The notes beneath the pieces were generated by a model. The model was given only the letters and a program-made list of their open reading frames with translations, was not told the DNA's origin and made no database searches. DNA of 64,000 nt, taken from assembly GCA_938007965.1 (NCBI GenBank), contig CALLMH010000053.1, positions 1 to 64,000 of the forward strand. Direction: 5' to 3'. The DNA comes from an uncultured Saprospiraceae bacterium (GTDB taxonomy: Bacteria > Bacteroidota > Bacteroidia > Chitinophagales > Saprospiraceae). Of the stretch, positions 1 through 13,400 are shown piece after piece (the first letter of the stretch is position 1; each line of letters opens with the position of its first letter). The translations under genes were made by a program, and so were the position numbers.

Positions 1-45
1 AAACTCGCTTACGCTCAGACAGTTGCAAGTTCTTAACGCCAAAAT
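1..45. repeat. partial intergenic AACTCGC-type element at window edge
   Basis: The first bases carry AACTCGCTTACGCTC followed by AGTTGCAAG. The last part can pair with CTTGCAAC, which occurs upstream of a similar AAACTCGC block at 63894-63915. This looks like one end of a dispersed intergenic palindromic element cut by the window edge. The rest of 1-186 shows no gene. Confidence 0.35.
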
Positions 46-186
46 GAAATCCAAATACCTAAGCCAGCTAAGGTCGATTTAATTTCTGCCACAAATTAAT
101 GCTCCTTGTAAGTGATATAATTTTAATATTGTCCTTACTTCCGAATAACCCTAATTACTAGAATATGACAGGCTTACTTTATACCT

Positions 187-981
187 TCACACAATCGTAA
201 TGCTGCTCTCCTCTCTTCTGAACTTTCCTATATCTTGGACTTCATTGGGGTAACTTATCCATATATTATCTTCATGGTAGACGCCCGTGTTATTCTCTAT
301 ACTGATATCTACGAGATTCAATGCACCTTCTACGATATATGCACCAGATCTGTCTATCTTTTTATTCATCATCTTCTCCCAAAAAGGTAAATCGCCACGA
401 ATATGCATAGCCTTCGTACATATGCTTATAATCTCAGCACCTCCTTTGAGATGCGTACGAATCCAAGGATCATAAATCTTACCATCTAGTTTCATGTCTA
501 TGTAATCATCCATTTTCATTTCTGGATACTTACTTTTGAATGTCGGTCGGATGGGTATAATGAAGTTGTCAAATTCTTTCTCATAGAACAATCGTTTGGC
601 CGCAGAGATCAATAGACTACTGTATCCCTTTCCGAGATGACTACTTAATACTATGATCTGTAATCCTCCAAGGGTATTGGGCACTATTTTGCGTTCGTAA
701 TCGAGTACTCCTTTCTCTAGCATCCAGTCCCATCCCTCATCAGGCAACTCCTCTAATGGATGATTCCAGCTTAAAGGGATCGCATTCATAAAACCCAACA
801 ATTCACCTTCCTCACTCTGTAAAAACATCTGATAGCTAGGAAAATACCTCTCTACCCTATCCCAATATTTTTCGATCACTTTAGAGCACAATATTATATC
901 AGGAAACGCATCTTGGATAGCATCTTTATACTTCGACATAGTATGCTCGTCAAGGTCGCTTATTGATCCAATATTAATCAT
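187..981 (-). CDS. GNAT-fold N-acetyltransferase-like protein
   Basis: 264 residues with the look of a GNAT acyltransferase, probably transferring an acyl group from CoA to an unknown substrate in the cytoplasm. The acetyl-CoA binding loop is visible as SSHLGKGYSS around residues 110-120, followed by a helix (LLISAAKRLF). A C-terminal DPWIRTHLKGGAEI segment and a VYHEDNIWISY segment resemble uncharacterised GNAT relatives found in other bacteria. There is no signal peptide or membrane segment. The start overlaps the end of the upstream membrane-protein gene by 8 bases (ATGATTAA), so the two are probably translationally coupled. The substrate cannot be told from sequence. Confidence 0.65.
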   Translation of the reverse strand: MINIGSISDLDEHTMSKYKDAIQDAFPDIILCSKVIEKYWDRVERYFPSYQMFLQSEEGELLGFMNAIPLSWNHPLEELPDEGWDWMLEKGVLDYERKIVPNTLGGLQIIVLSSHLGKGYSSLLISAAKRLFYEKEFDNFIIPIRPTFKSKYPEMKMDDYIDMKLDGKIYDPWIRTHLKGGAEIISICTKAMHIRGDLPFWEKMMNKKIDRSGAYIVEGALNLVDISIENNTGVYHEDNIWISYPNEVQDIGKFRREESSITIV

Positions 982-1462
982 CCGCTTTATTTGTCAACAC
1001 ACGACTAACCACCTCCCGAACCTTCGATTTTTGCTTTGTCCCTATACAATATTTTCGTCCTCCTCTTAATTTGATTGCTAATCCTTCACTTCCGCTTGCG
1101 TTATAGATAGTGCCGTATTGTGTACCTAATCTGATGCCATATCCTACAAAACCGTAATCGACAATCTCTGCGGACTCAATATTTTTCCAGAGAAATTTAG
1201 CTTTTGAGAATGGAGAAAAATTGACGGATATATACTCTTCTGATATTTCTGTTTTTAATTTTATAATCCAAAAAAACAACATCAATAATATCATAGAGCA
1301 CAAGAAGATGATGATCCCAAGATCTGACATAGGCTTATCTCCGAAGGGCTGTTTGAATATGACTTGTCTGATAAAGCCATAGAGCGGTACCAATGATATA
1401 GCAATAAGCATGAGCCAAAGCCATAATTGTCTAAACTTCTGTACTTCTGTAAATAAGATCAT
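974..1462 (-). CDS. small two-TM membrane protein with PH-like domain
   Basis: 162 residues. Two hydrophobic segments (about residues 13-31 and 48-67) precede a cytoplasmic-looking beta-rich domain of about 90 residues (SEEYISVNFSPF, FLWKNIESAEIV, GLAIKLRGGRKYCIG) with the layout of bacterial PH-like domains. I do not recognise a specific family and assign no function. It is the promoter-proximal gene of a two-gene unit with the GNAT-like protein, overlapping it by 8 bases. The 168 bases upstream show no clear feature. Confidence 0.6.
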   Translation of the reverse strand: MILFTEVQKFRQLWLWLMLIAISLVPLYGFIRQVIFKQPFGDKPMSDLGIIIFLCSMILLMLFFWIIKLKTEISEEYISVNFSPFSKAKFLWKNIESAEIVDYGFVGYGIRLGTQYGTIYNASGSEGLAIKLRGGRKYCIGTKQKSKVREVVSRVLTNKADD

Positions 1463-1630
1463 ATTGAAAAAAAATTCTATTAATAAAAATGCTGCTAACC
1501 CTAGATTTTACGATCACATTCGGATGTGCCATATACCAGTTTTCTATTCCAAATACAGATGACAGACTAGTCAGAGACGAGGCCCTCCTATATGATTATC
1601 AATGGATTTAATGCGCTTTTTTCTCACGTA

Positions 1631-4201
1631 CTAGAATACCAATATTTGTTTTACATCCGAATGTTCTCCATCCGTTACTCTTATATTGTATTGCCCAGGA
1701 GTAAATTTAGAAATATCTAATTGCTCATTTTGATATCTTAAATACTTTTCAAAAATCATCTTACCCTGCATGTCATATATGGACAGCGTATATGGAGAGG
1801 ACCAAGCTGGATTTACATTTATATACACATAATCGACCACTGGATTAGGGTATAGTGTAAAAGTTGTAGATTCTATTTCTAAAGGCACCAAATTATCAAT
1901 CCACAATGCCAGAGAATCTATATAGGGCTGATCTATCAGATTTCTACCCAATGGAGGCATCCTATTTTCATCCATCGAGGCATCTCTTATCCACAGTTCA
2001 CTCATGTGGTGATCTCCTGGCCACACAATCATCCTATCGCCATCAGATGCAATACTCTCTGTCGGCTGATCTAGAAATAAAGTCGGATGCGTATTTGATA
2101 GGCGTAGATCCATCGATACATTCGGCACTCCATCTGGTCTGTGACAAGAGGAACAATTACTATCCAAATAGGATTTGATTTTAATATCTAAGGGAGCATC
2201 AGAAAATAAACCATAGGCCTTCGGCAACTTATACGGTTCATCTATATCTTCTTCGATAAAGAAATCATTGTCCCTGAGCACAGCTATGGCATTATCCTCA
2301 CCTATACCATGATTGAGCTGGTGCGTATTTACACCTAGCGTATATCCAGCTGATGCATTATGACAGGTAAGGCATTGAGATCTACTTGGATAATTCCACT
2401 CCTGAGTGTATGCAATCTCCCCATCTATCGTAACGTCAAAATACTCAGTATCTGACCACTTCAAGAGTGTCGCATCTTTTTGATCTTCGTCCCACTTATA
2501 AGTAATACCATATCCTCGTCTATCTTCTCCTACCACGAAGAATCTGGTCTCAATATTATGCAACTTATCCGGATCATCCAATGAGAGTGGCAATGCAAAA
2601 TGCTTCACAAAGATGGTTCCTTCTGGAAATTTCCATCCATCACTTTTTGAAAATGAGATTTTTTCTTCATTAGAATTTCGATTCCCATCACTAGGTATCA
2701 ACATCCACCTTTTCTTTTCCGCTCTATCCGACCAAAGTGGACTATTGACCGAATATGGAACGAAATCATCCTTGATCTTCAGTAAATCTAGGTCCTCGAA
2801 AACGCCCAGAGATGATAGCTTAGAAGGTGGATCCGAAATCATTGAATTCTGAACCAATCGAAGGATTCTTCCTGGCTGTAAGAAGTCTTCTGTATTAGAA
2901 ATGAAAACCAGTATTTCTCCATTCTCCCTGATCTGCAATCCTGTAATGCCAGATTTGGCTGGTAGATCGAGTCCAAAAGACTTTACATCTCCAATGATAG
3001 TCTGAGGATCGGGGTCAGCACCTAGTATGCTATTTATACTTACTAATTTATTGTGCGTATAGTCTGCATAGATATATCGATCAAAGAGTTCTTCATGTCG
3101 CTCACCTCGGTAGATAGCTCCGCCTATGATACAAGTTCCCTCTGTCCTTCCATATTCATGGAATGGTGATTTCTCATTTCCAATAAGATCTTCTGGCTTG
3201 TCATGAATTTCATGTTTTTGAGAACCTTCTCTATATGGCCACTGTAGGTTATCCCCTTTTTCTACTAAGTTGACCTCCTCTCGTTCTGCTTCTCCTACGT
3301 CTGCGATCCATATATTCTCAGTTTCTTCATCCAGATACATACTGTATGGACTCCTTAAACCAATAGCCCAAAACTCCTCTAGAGTGCTTCCATCTTCACT
3401 AACCCATGGATTATCATTAGGAATACTGTACCCTTGCGTATATGTCTCTCCCCATCCATCAGGCGCATCCCCATTATCCGTTGGCTGCCTTCTTATTGGA
3501 TGACTTTTGGTAGGATCATTATCCACATCTATACGAAGTAGTCCGCTAAACATACCTCCATCTAATCTTTGGGTAGAAGTTGAAATATAGTCTTGATGAC
3601 CTTCATCTCCAATACTTAAATAGAGAAATCCATCTCTACCAAAAGTCATCCCACCTCCATTGTGCCATTCTGTCCTATCATATTGTTGGATGAGTATCTC
3701 TTCACTGTTGGTATCGAATATACCTAATGATTCATCCCAATAAAACTTTGACAGCCGGTTGAATCCTTTTTTTGACCATTCGTCAGGATTAGGTTTGTAT
3801 CGGTAAAAAACCAGTATGTAGTTATTTTCACTCCCCTCTGAATTAAAATCAGGATGTAGTACCATCCCCACTGATCCTCCCTCTCCCAATTTGAATGTAC
3901 GATCTTTAATATCTAGTACAATTTCACTTTTTTCCTCCTCAAAATTCACCTTGTATATTAATCCTGTCTTCGATAATAATAGGTAATCCTCAGAATTGGG
4001 AAAATCAATTATACGGAGCGGAGAGGCTATATCTAGTCCTGAAGAGACTTCTTCTAAAGCATATGAACCTCCAATGCCAGGCGCAGAAGAAGGAAAAACA
4101 CCGTAGAAATATTTATTCGCAGGAGGAGGCGAAAATAATGTGTTTGATAACAATATAAGTGCTATAAAAATAAATGCAGATATCGTAATTGATTTTTTCA
4201 T
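1631..4201 (-). CDS. secreted PQQ-dependent sugar dehydrogenase / diheme cytochrome c / T9SS fusion
   Basis: 856 residues. A signal peptide (about 1-23) is followed by a glucose/sorbosone dehydrogenase-type six-bladed propeller (about 45-430). The family active-site loop HNGG is followed by GRDGFLYLSIGDEG near residues 180-196. Residues of about 460-770 resemble the SO2930-type diheme cytochrome family (NSPLWSDRAEKKRW, FPEGTIFVKHF) and hold two heme-binding CXXCH motifs, CLTCH near 609 and CSSCH near 684. The C-terminus (about 784-856) is a type A T9SS sorting domain beginning LYPNPVVDYVYINV. The family oxidises aldoses or related compounds with PQQ. The fused hemes would take the electrons directly. 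Surface location is inferred from the sorting domain. Substrate unknown. Confidence 0.85.
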   Translation of the reverse strand: MKKSITISAFIFIALILLSNTLFSPPPANKYFYGVFPSSAPGIGGSYALEEVSSGLDIASPLRIIDFPNSEDYLLLSKTGLIYKVNFEEEKSEIVLDIKDRTFKLGEGGSVGMVLHPDFNSEGSENNYILVFYRYKPNPDEWSKKGFNRLSKFYWDESLGIFDTNSEEILIQQYDRTEWHNGGGMTFGRDGFLYLSIGDEGHQDYISTSTQRLDGGMFSGLLRIDVDNDPTKSHPIRRQPTDNGDAPDGWGETYTQGYSIPNDNPWVSEDGSTLEEFWAIGLRSPYSMYLDEETENIWIADVGEAEREEVNLVEKGDNLQWPYREGSQKHEIHDKPEDLIGNEKSPFHEYGRTEGTCIIGGAIYRGERHEELFDRYIYADYTHNKLVSINSILGADPDPQTIIGDVKSFGLDLPAKSGITGLQIRENGEILVFISNTEDFLQPGRILRLVQNSMISDPPSKLSSLGVFEDLDLLKIKDDFVPYSVNSPLWSDRAEKKRWMLIPSDGNRNSNEEKISFSKSDGWKFPEGTIFVKHFALPLSLDDPDKLHNIETRFFVVGEDRRGYGITYKWDEDQKDATLLKWSDTEYFDVTIDGEIAYTQEWNYPSRSQCLTCHNASAGYTLGVNTHQLNHGIGEDNAIAVLRDNDFFIEEDIDEPYKLPKAYGLFSDAPLDIKIKSYLDSNCSSCHRPDGVPNVSMDLRLSNTHPTLFLDQPTESIASDGDRMIVWPGDHHMSELWIRDASMDENRMPPLGRNLIDQPYIDSLALWIDNLVPLEIESTTFTLYPNPVVDYVYINVNPAWSSPYTLSIYDMQGKMIFEKYLRYQNEQLDISKFTPGQYNIRVTDGEHSDVKQILVF

Positions 4202-4391
4202 TCTTCTGATATTTCTTTTACGTCAAGCCGACCTCGAACCTAGATCCATCAAAATTATAAAAACTAATAAAATTTGCAGTAACTAAAACCAAATATTCAA
4301 GAGATTAGGTCTTAAATAGTGAGGTAATCAACAAGTACCAATGTAAAAGCGGGCATTATTAATCCAAATCACTCTATCGGATCGAAAAGCA

Positions 4392-4431
4392 GAAAATAAA
4401 AAAGGCTGCCTCACAACAGTAAGGCAGCCTT
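4392..4431 (-). terminator. intrinsic terminator of the giant surface-protein gene
   Basis: A perfect 10-bp stem (AAGGCTGCCT / AGGCAGCCTT, 4402-4411 with 4422-4431) has a 10-base loop. Read on the minus strand it is followed by a T-rich tract. It lies about 30 bases past the stop codon at 4460. Confidence 0.85.
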
Positions 4432-4459
4432 CAAACGAATCTAATAATATCTCTGAATC

Positions 4460-7400
4460 CTATTTCAGTTTTATCATTTTATATTGAGCACTTTGTGTAT
4501 CAGTACTTACTTCATAGAAAAACACACCAGAACCAGTCACTTTTTCATTGTCCAGTTGGATTACGTTCTTTCCTGCATTAAGCATTTGCGCTTCTTGGTA
4601 CATTATTCTACCTGTCACATCAAATACCGTGACCGTTACCGTTTTTGCAGTAGGCATAGTTACCTCTACTTGCGTGTATGCTAGCCATGGATTTGGAGTA
4701 TTCTGTGCAACAGTAAATAATATCTGCTCTTGATCTCCTTCTCGCTTCACTATCTCTAATTCAGTGATTTCAAGGTTTTCACTTACATATACTTCTGGTG
4801 ATAATCCGAAACCCTTTTCGACAGAAGAAAGGTTACATGATACACACCCGAATTCTATGGTGAATAGTTCTTGATTAGCTTCTACGGAGATAGATGTAGC
4901 ATTCGCGATGGATACATTGTACACTCCTTCTGACACCTCATTATATGCAATGCTATTATCATCGAAAATATCAGATCTAATTTCACTTATGTCATTACCA
5001 TCTGTATTGATGGTAAACTGAAGTCCTGCAATATCAATATCTTCTACTACAGAGTATAGTATAGCACCATTTTCTATATCAGACACTAGAGTTGTAGTGT
5101 TAGATGATCTAGTAGCTACTGTACCATTTTCCGTAAGATTTACGGTTGCATTACCATTGATATCACCGATCTTTACCCCTATGAAATCTATGTACATATT
5201 CGAGGCTAATTGTTGGATATTATAGTATTCAGGTATAGAGTTAGACCATGGATCAGTCGCATCATCAAATGTGTGATCTGCATCGATTGTTCTCCAACTT
5301 AGATTGTTAGGGAATTCGATATTGATTCCAAGTATCACTTTTCGCAGTGCTAATAAATCAGAACTATTTACATTTTCATTATTATTGATATCAGCGGCAA
5401 TATATTGATAAGGCGAATCAAATTCAGCCAGTCCCAATACATGTCGTTGGATCATAATAAGGTCTAATGTCGTAACACCATTCGTCACATCATCATTTTT
5501 ATATGTACCTACGGTATAATCACCGCCTGATGGCATCATCGGGAATGCATAAGAACCATCAGCATCACTTAATATAGGATCCGTATTACTACCATGTAAT
5601 TTCATTCTGAAGTTTGGTATTCCCTCTCCACTGACAGTAGTTACATCTCCTTGGATTTCAAAGATTGTGTTACCGCATACATTTGTACTATCTCTCACTT
5701 CTATTTGAATCTTACAATCATTATTAACTCCATCTGCTAGAGGATTCAAATCGAATGGAATTGTATCCATTCCCACTACCTGTGAGATGAATAAGGTAGG
5801 AACCACTGGTTCGCCTACGTCGTCACAATCAACCATTACTATGGTGTCCACAAAGTTATCCTCACTCAAGGAAGCTATTATACTACCCTGATCTGCGTCA
5901 CAATTTCCAGATACGATCAATGCATCATATATAGATACATCGAGCAAACCAGTAATGGTGTCAAGATATACTATAATCTTAGCACAGGATACATTGATTG
6001 CTGAGGTATCTACGACCATCAAATCAAATGAATCAATGGTGATGTTATCACATCCATCAGTAGCGGTAACGGTCACAGTATAATCACCTGAAGCCAATGT
6101 ATCTATGGTATTCACATCAAACTCACCGCTATCGTCATAAGCAAATGTGATATCTAGATCTTCATCGTCTGTACAATTGTCTGTAGCTGTGATCAATCCA
6201 CTAAAGTCAACAGAAGCCGAGCAAGTAGATGGATTAGCTACAAAAGTAGTATCCGCTAAGTTTAAGAATATAGGCGCTTCACTGTCATTTAGAATGATCT
6301 GCTGTAAGAAACCAAAAGTGGCATCCTGGCAGATTGCTTCTATGACGTATGTTCTGTTGATCGTATCCGGACATCCCTCACTTATAGACACATCCTCGAA
6401 TGAGACTGCAAATTGCCCACAATCAACGAGGTCAGTAAGATCCGCTACAGTAATCACATCGATATCAGGTGTACCATCTTCTGTACATCCATCGATTGTG
6501 ATACTTGCTGGTACAATACCATCTACATCTGCTTGAGTAAGAGGGTCTGTAGGTCCATTTATCACGATCATTTGCTCACAAGTATCACTCATACTACTAA
6601 GTGGATCCTCAGCTATTATAGTCCTAATCACTGTACCATAGTTGCAATCATTTACCGCAGAAGAATCTACTGTAGATGATATGATGATAAATGACTGACA
6701 ATTACCACCAACATCAGAATTAGTAGGTGACGGAATGGTTTCTAAATATTCGGCAATGCTATTGAACTCAGCGTCAAAGTCAGAACATGAAATTTCAAAA
6801 TCACTACAAGTCAATACTGGAGGTATAGTATCCAATACTATGATAGAATCTATCCCACATGGCTGCCCATCAGCAAATATTGTGACTACTAATGGGTTTT
6901 CCATTACATCATTACATGATGCAAAAGTCCTACTCAATGTGATTTCTGGAAGATCTCCACATACTCCACCTGTAACATCTACTATCGTGTTAGGATCTAA
7001 GGTAAACTCTCCATCAATATCTAAGTATGCAGTATCAATATTGAACATACAGTTAATCTCCTCATTAACGATTATATTGAATACTATTGGACATTCTGAG
7101 CTGTTACCCGCTGCGTCAGAAACTGTCGCTGTCACATTGAACATCCCTTCATCATCACATGTGAATACCGCTGGATCGAATGTTACAGATTCTACTCCAC
7201 AGTTATCCGTGAATGGTGTGGTCAATAAATCCAAAGTAATCGAATCCGTATCTCCTGGCTCAATAGTATAATCAATGATTCCTTGATCTACACATACTGG
7301 ATCAACATTATCAACAACTGTGATCGTATACGTACATGTCGACGAATTACCATTAGTATCAGTCACTGTCCAATTGATAGTATACGGTCCTCCTACTGGG

Positions 7401-10400
7401 AAGATAGCCCCATCAAGTGACCCTTCATTATTGTAATCATTGAGCATAGTACTCGGCGTGCATGGCTCTGATACCTCTGGATCAAATCCTGTTCCTGAGA
7501 CTGTGAATTGACAATCATCATCGACACCATCAGCAGAAGAATCTAAAGTCTGATCTCCGACACAATCAATTACAGGTGCTATATTATCTACTACTGTAAT
7601 ACTTGCAGTACTACACTCTACTCCGTTGAGAGAGATAGTGAGTAGTATCGGATTACTTGCTATATCTGAGCAAGAAAACGATGTAATATCTATCGATGGT
7701 ACATATGTGATTCCACATCCACCGCCTATGATATCTACCACAACATCTGGATCTATAGTCGCAGTACCGTCTGCTCCGAGGATTACCTCATCAATATTCA
7801 GTGCACAACTGACTTCAACATCTGCCATTACATTAAACTGAATATCACAATCAATAGAGTTATTATTTACATCTGTAACCGTGGCCACTACATCTACAAT
7901 ACCTTCTTGATCACAACTTAATTCTGAAGGATTAAATGTTACACTTGCCACCCCACATGCATCAGTATACTGCGTAGTAAGTAAGTCCGTAGTAATCACT
8001 AATCCATCTGTACCTACTGTGAGATCGATAGTTCCTTGATCTACACACTCTGGAGCTGTATTATCTATAACTATTACATCTACAGTACATTCTGAAGAAT
8101 TATTAGACATGTCAGTCACAGTCCATGTGATGGTATATGGTCCCCCTACTGGGAATACAGCATCCTCTAAAGTAGTATTACTCGGTGCATCTGCATAATT
8201 ATGAATTATTGTCAATCCATCTACTCCACAATTGTCACTTATGTTTATTGGATCTAGTTCTGAACCGTCAACTGTATATTGACAATCGTCTTCACCATCG
8301 ATATTATCAACTACCGTAGCATCGGCAGCACATGTAAATGATGGATCAATACTATCTACCACTGTAATCACAACCGTACAAGTAGATTCATTTCCTTCAT
8401 CATCTACAGCTGTAAATACAACTGGAGTAGATCCTAATGGGAAGGTAGCCCCTGCCAATGTCGTATTATTCGGTGCAGGTCCATAGTTATGTGTTATAGA
8501 TACTACATTTCCACATTCATCCATTGTCGAAGGATCCAATGCATCATTCGCAATTGTGTGTTGACAATCTGCATTTCCATCAGCCATATCTTCGAAGGAT
8601 GTATTTTGAGCACAAGTGATCGCTGGTCCTTCATTATCCAATACAGTAATTTGTACTGTACAAGTTGCTTGATTTCCACTTCCATCTGTGACTGTAAACA
8701 CAACAGATGTAGTCTCTAATGGGAATGTAGCCCCATCAAGAGAAGTCGTACTCGGTGCTGGTGCATAATTATGCTCGATAGTTACATCTACACAGTTGTC
8801 AGCAAATAACGGATCCAAGCTGGTTCCACTATGTGTATATTCACACCCTGTGAATCCAGAAGTATTGACTGTAAGATCTTGCGCACAGGTTATAGAAGGT
8901 GCAATCTCATCTTTTACCAATACGGTCAACTGGCATGTCTCTATCATTACTCCATTGGATATAGTCCAATTTACCACTGTAGTTCCAAGTGGGAATTCAG
9001 CACCAAATAGTGTCGTATTATTTAATGATGGTGTGTAGTCATGAGTTATCGTCAATGGTCCACAATCTGCAATTTCTTGCACTACATTAAATGTATTGTC
9101 AGATACCACGAATGAACATGCCTGAGAAATAGTAACCATCGTATCCGCTAAAATAGAGACACAATCTTTGACATCCATACAGATATCTGTATCATTATTA
9201 TCCTGAACTGTAATTGTATCTATACATGAAGATACATTTCCATTAGCATCTATTGCATATATTGTTACAGATTGGAACCCTAGATCATTACAATCAAAGC
9301 ACATCTCTGATACAATCTCTGTAGCTGAAAAACTCAAATCAAAGTCCACATCACACTGGTGGAAAGTACCAGATGGTACAATCAATGAGTTTACATCTAC
9401 ACAAGCTGCTTCAGTATCAGGCTCTCCATCACCATCTAGATCCCATGGCTCGAGCGCTATTGCAGTACTTTGACATAAGATATTAGGTGGTACATTATTT
9501 ATTATATTTATAGGGAATGACGTTGTCGTTCTTACATTACAAGGATTCAAGAATGTAACTACGGCTGTATGATTCCCCATTGGTAGCATCTGAGAGAAAG
9601 TAGTACTCGCTCCTACTCCGCCTATTGAGATTTCATATTCGTTCGTCGTATCAAAATCAGAATTAAGATCTATCTGAATCACTGATTGTAGATTATTAGG
9701 CAGGCAATCACCTGATGTGGCTGTAAATGTAACCATAGCACTATCACAAGTAGTAGCTACAATAGGATCATCTAATCCTGTCATCACTATATCGTCTGGT
9801 GCCTTAGTATTGATTACATTTATGACTTGTACATCTGATCTTTCTAGTGGAGCTCCATTGATATCCGTTTGACACCAATCTATTACTGTCCATGTTCTCA
9901 CTATCTTGAAGCATACACCTTCTGCATCTTCGAATAAAGAGAATATCTCATCATGTGGGCTAGCGCTTACCATCTCACAAGTAGAAATAGAATTAAACTG
10001 AGGCACATCAAATCCAGCTGGCAAATTAGCTGGGTCAGTGATACTGTCTACGTTACATGTATTGATCGTAAGTTCTATATCCTCTGGGAATACTACACTG
10101 TCGAAATCAAATGGATTATTATTCACCACAGTAATAGTCTGAGAAGTACTCGCAGTACCGTCACTATCCGTTGCTGTAAATGTTCTAGTAATAGTTCCTA
10201 TTCCACAATCGTTAATATTAACTGAAGAAGTAGTGACTGTATCTACATTACAAGCATCCGTAAATGCAAATTCGCCAAATTGAGACAACGGTAAGAAGTC
10301 ATCTCCACACTCTATCGTAATGTCTGCTGGACCAGATACTTCTGGAGCATGCTTATCTTGTACGATCACATTGGCCATACAAGTATTCATCAATCCTCCA

Positions 10401-13400
10401 TTATCTGTTACTTTTAGTTCTACGACTACTGGTGCGCCTAGATCCGCACAAGTGAATATCGCTCTATCAGAGAATGGTCCACCTTCATCCATCCTACGGA
10501 TTTCGATAGATGCTACTCCACATGCGTCATAACTTCCATCATCTATATTTAGCGCATATGCATACCCTACTCCTACAGAGTTGAGGCCTACGATCGTATT
10601 TTGATCACAAATCGCCACAGGTGCTATATTATCAGTAACTGTGACCTGTATAGTACATGTCGATGATAATCCCGCGCCATCGGTAGCGGTATATACTACG
10701 TCATATGGTGTTTCTGAAAACGGGAAAGTCACTACACGAGAGTCTCCTTCTCTTATCAAAGCTCCAAAAGGAGGCTTTATAGTGTAAGTCAATCCATCTG
10801 GTGAACAAGCATCAGAAATCTGCGGAGCGGGTAAATTTACCGTACCAGAACAATCGCCTGTTACCGCGGATACGTTGATATTATTAGGGCAGACGATTAT
10901 CGGCGCCTCAGTATCTCTTATTTCTATGAGTTGTTCTACTGTTCTAGTCTCTGTACCACTACAATGCCACTCCCATGCTGTCCATGTTCTAGTGATTTTG
11001 ATTACACCGTTGATCGTTCTTTTTTCATCTTCGAACGTAAGTGCAGTATTACATAACTGACCAAAGTCAGGGTACGCTACCTCATTATTGTAAGTAGGGA
11101 CTCCTGTGATATCTAGATCAGCAACTCCATCCATATCTAAATCATATTCATTACAGTTAAGCGCTGTATTGTTCATCATTAAGAAAGTATCAGGGAATAC
11201 TATATCGTCTAGATCTACCCTCTCGATAAACATACGCATATCACATACATCTGACACATTGCCTTGTGCATCTATAGCTCTATATTGTCTATCTATCACA
11301 GCTACAAAATTATCATCACACGTAAGCTTTGTCAAAGAATCTTTCAACAATTGAACTTCTGCGATAACGCCGCAATTATCCTCCGCAAATGGGCCAGGAT
11401 ATTCGTCTATTTTATTACAAGAAACGGTAACATCTTGGCAGACAACAGTAGGTTGAATTTTATCTTCAACGAAAATATCTGCCCAACAAGAGTTTCCAGA
11501 ACATGCATCAACAATCTTAGCAGTAACAGTCATTCCTATATGTGCAGCAGTTAAAGTGGCATTTGGGATGACCTCTCCTGATTCTGTAGTTAACATCACA
11601 TTATAAGCTTGTCCTGTACTGATAGGACTTGTTAGTATTATATTAGGGGTGATAGTAACCTCGCAGTTTCCATCAAGTGAAAAATTAATATCTCCGATAC
11701 ACGACATTGAGCCAGAACTAGATCCTATAGATGCTACATAAGATCCAGGTGCAACACACCCATCATCAGGAACAACATCAAGACCATAGTTTGCATTAAT
11801 CGCGGCTCCGTCCCAGTTGATCTCAACACAGGAAGCATTCGCATTTGTAGGTGTGATTATCGCTCCAGCTGCATCTGTTGACCACATATAAGTGATATCC
11901 GCATCCGCATTGATTACGCAATACTCTTCTGTACCTCCATTACATAGGGCTAGATTACCCGTTATGAATATATCTGGATATGTCTCAGCTGGTATATTGA
12001 ATGATTCTACCTCGTCGTCATCGCTTCTCAATACTAAGAAACCAGCATCTCCATCTTCTCTTATTACAGTGATCGTGTACATACTCATACCATCTTCTGG
12101 CATATTAACCATCTCGGTAAGTAGTACAGATTCGCCTGTAGCTTGCGGAATTAATGCTCCATCTCCTGGTTCTGGGCTAGATTCATCAAAGTAGTTATTT
12201 TGATCTGCTACGTACCATTCATCACCAGATGGACCGGTAACTTTAAATACATCTTGATACTGTCCATTATTTGAATCTGTAGCATTAGCAAGACATTCTG
12301 AACTCTCTAGTTGTGAGCTGATCACTACGACCCTAGCTGGATCATGATCATCCTCGTCGATATCTCTAGTTGATCCTATATCATTGTCAGTATCAGAATC
12401 TGGAACTCCTCCATTATCATTATTATTTATCTCATCTGGTGTCGAATCGATATCTTTTGATCCGATAGGATTATCATTTGCATCTAAGGCATTTGCTATC
12501 TCAGCATAATTTACTAGAGATCGTGGAGTAGCATCTCCATCAACAACTAACTTTATAGTTGTTTTCACAGCATTTCCTTGTGTCAAAGGCGCATCCAACA
12601 CCAATGTTCTTTTTACAATTCCACTTCCAGCATTCGTCCAATCTGCATCTACAAGAGACATATACTCTGGAATGTAATCTACAATCTTAATTTGATATAC
12701 AGGTAGAGTACCTTGATTTAGAATTTCGATGTCAAAAGTAACAACATCGTCAGTTTTTACCCTTTTTTGATCGGTCGTGATCATCAATGCTAGATCAAGA
12801 TACTGTGTTTTCACAACTACAGGATCATGATCATCTTCATCGGCATTACCGTGATCATTTATTACATTGTCAGATGAAGTGTAGATTTCTCCGCCTGTAT
12901 CATTATCATTTTCACCGTCGGGTGTACTATCGAAATCGAATGAATCAGGATTACCAACTGGGCTAGACTCCATGATCTCGATAAAACTAATTAATTCGTC
13001 AAGTGTATTCTCAGCGGATACATTAAAGTATATACAGTAATCTCTCGACTCTCCTGCTGCCAATATATTTTCGTCTACTAGAGTGATTTGATTATTCTCT
13101 TCAGTCCAGTCAGGATTAAGATCAGCATTGAAGATCAATTCTTTTGGACTGTAGTTTACTAGTTTTATATAGTCAGCATCAGTATTTCCTTGGTTGAATA
13201 ATTCTACATCCAATTTTACGACATCACCACCGCAGTAGTATTTATCATCAGAAACTTTGACTCTTGCAGCAAGGTCAAAAATTGCTGGTGTAGCTGGATC
13301 ATGATCATCTTCATCAATTTCTCCTGTATCATTTATTTGATCATCGGTAGATGTGAATGGCTCTCCTCCGTTGTCATTAGTAGAAATAGCATCTGGTGAG

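Noticed and set aside
8206-9042. Regularly spaced similar sequences resembling a repeat array
   Set aside because: The period of about 270-286 bases and in-frame protein similarity show these are coding modules, not a CRISPR array.
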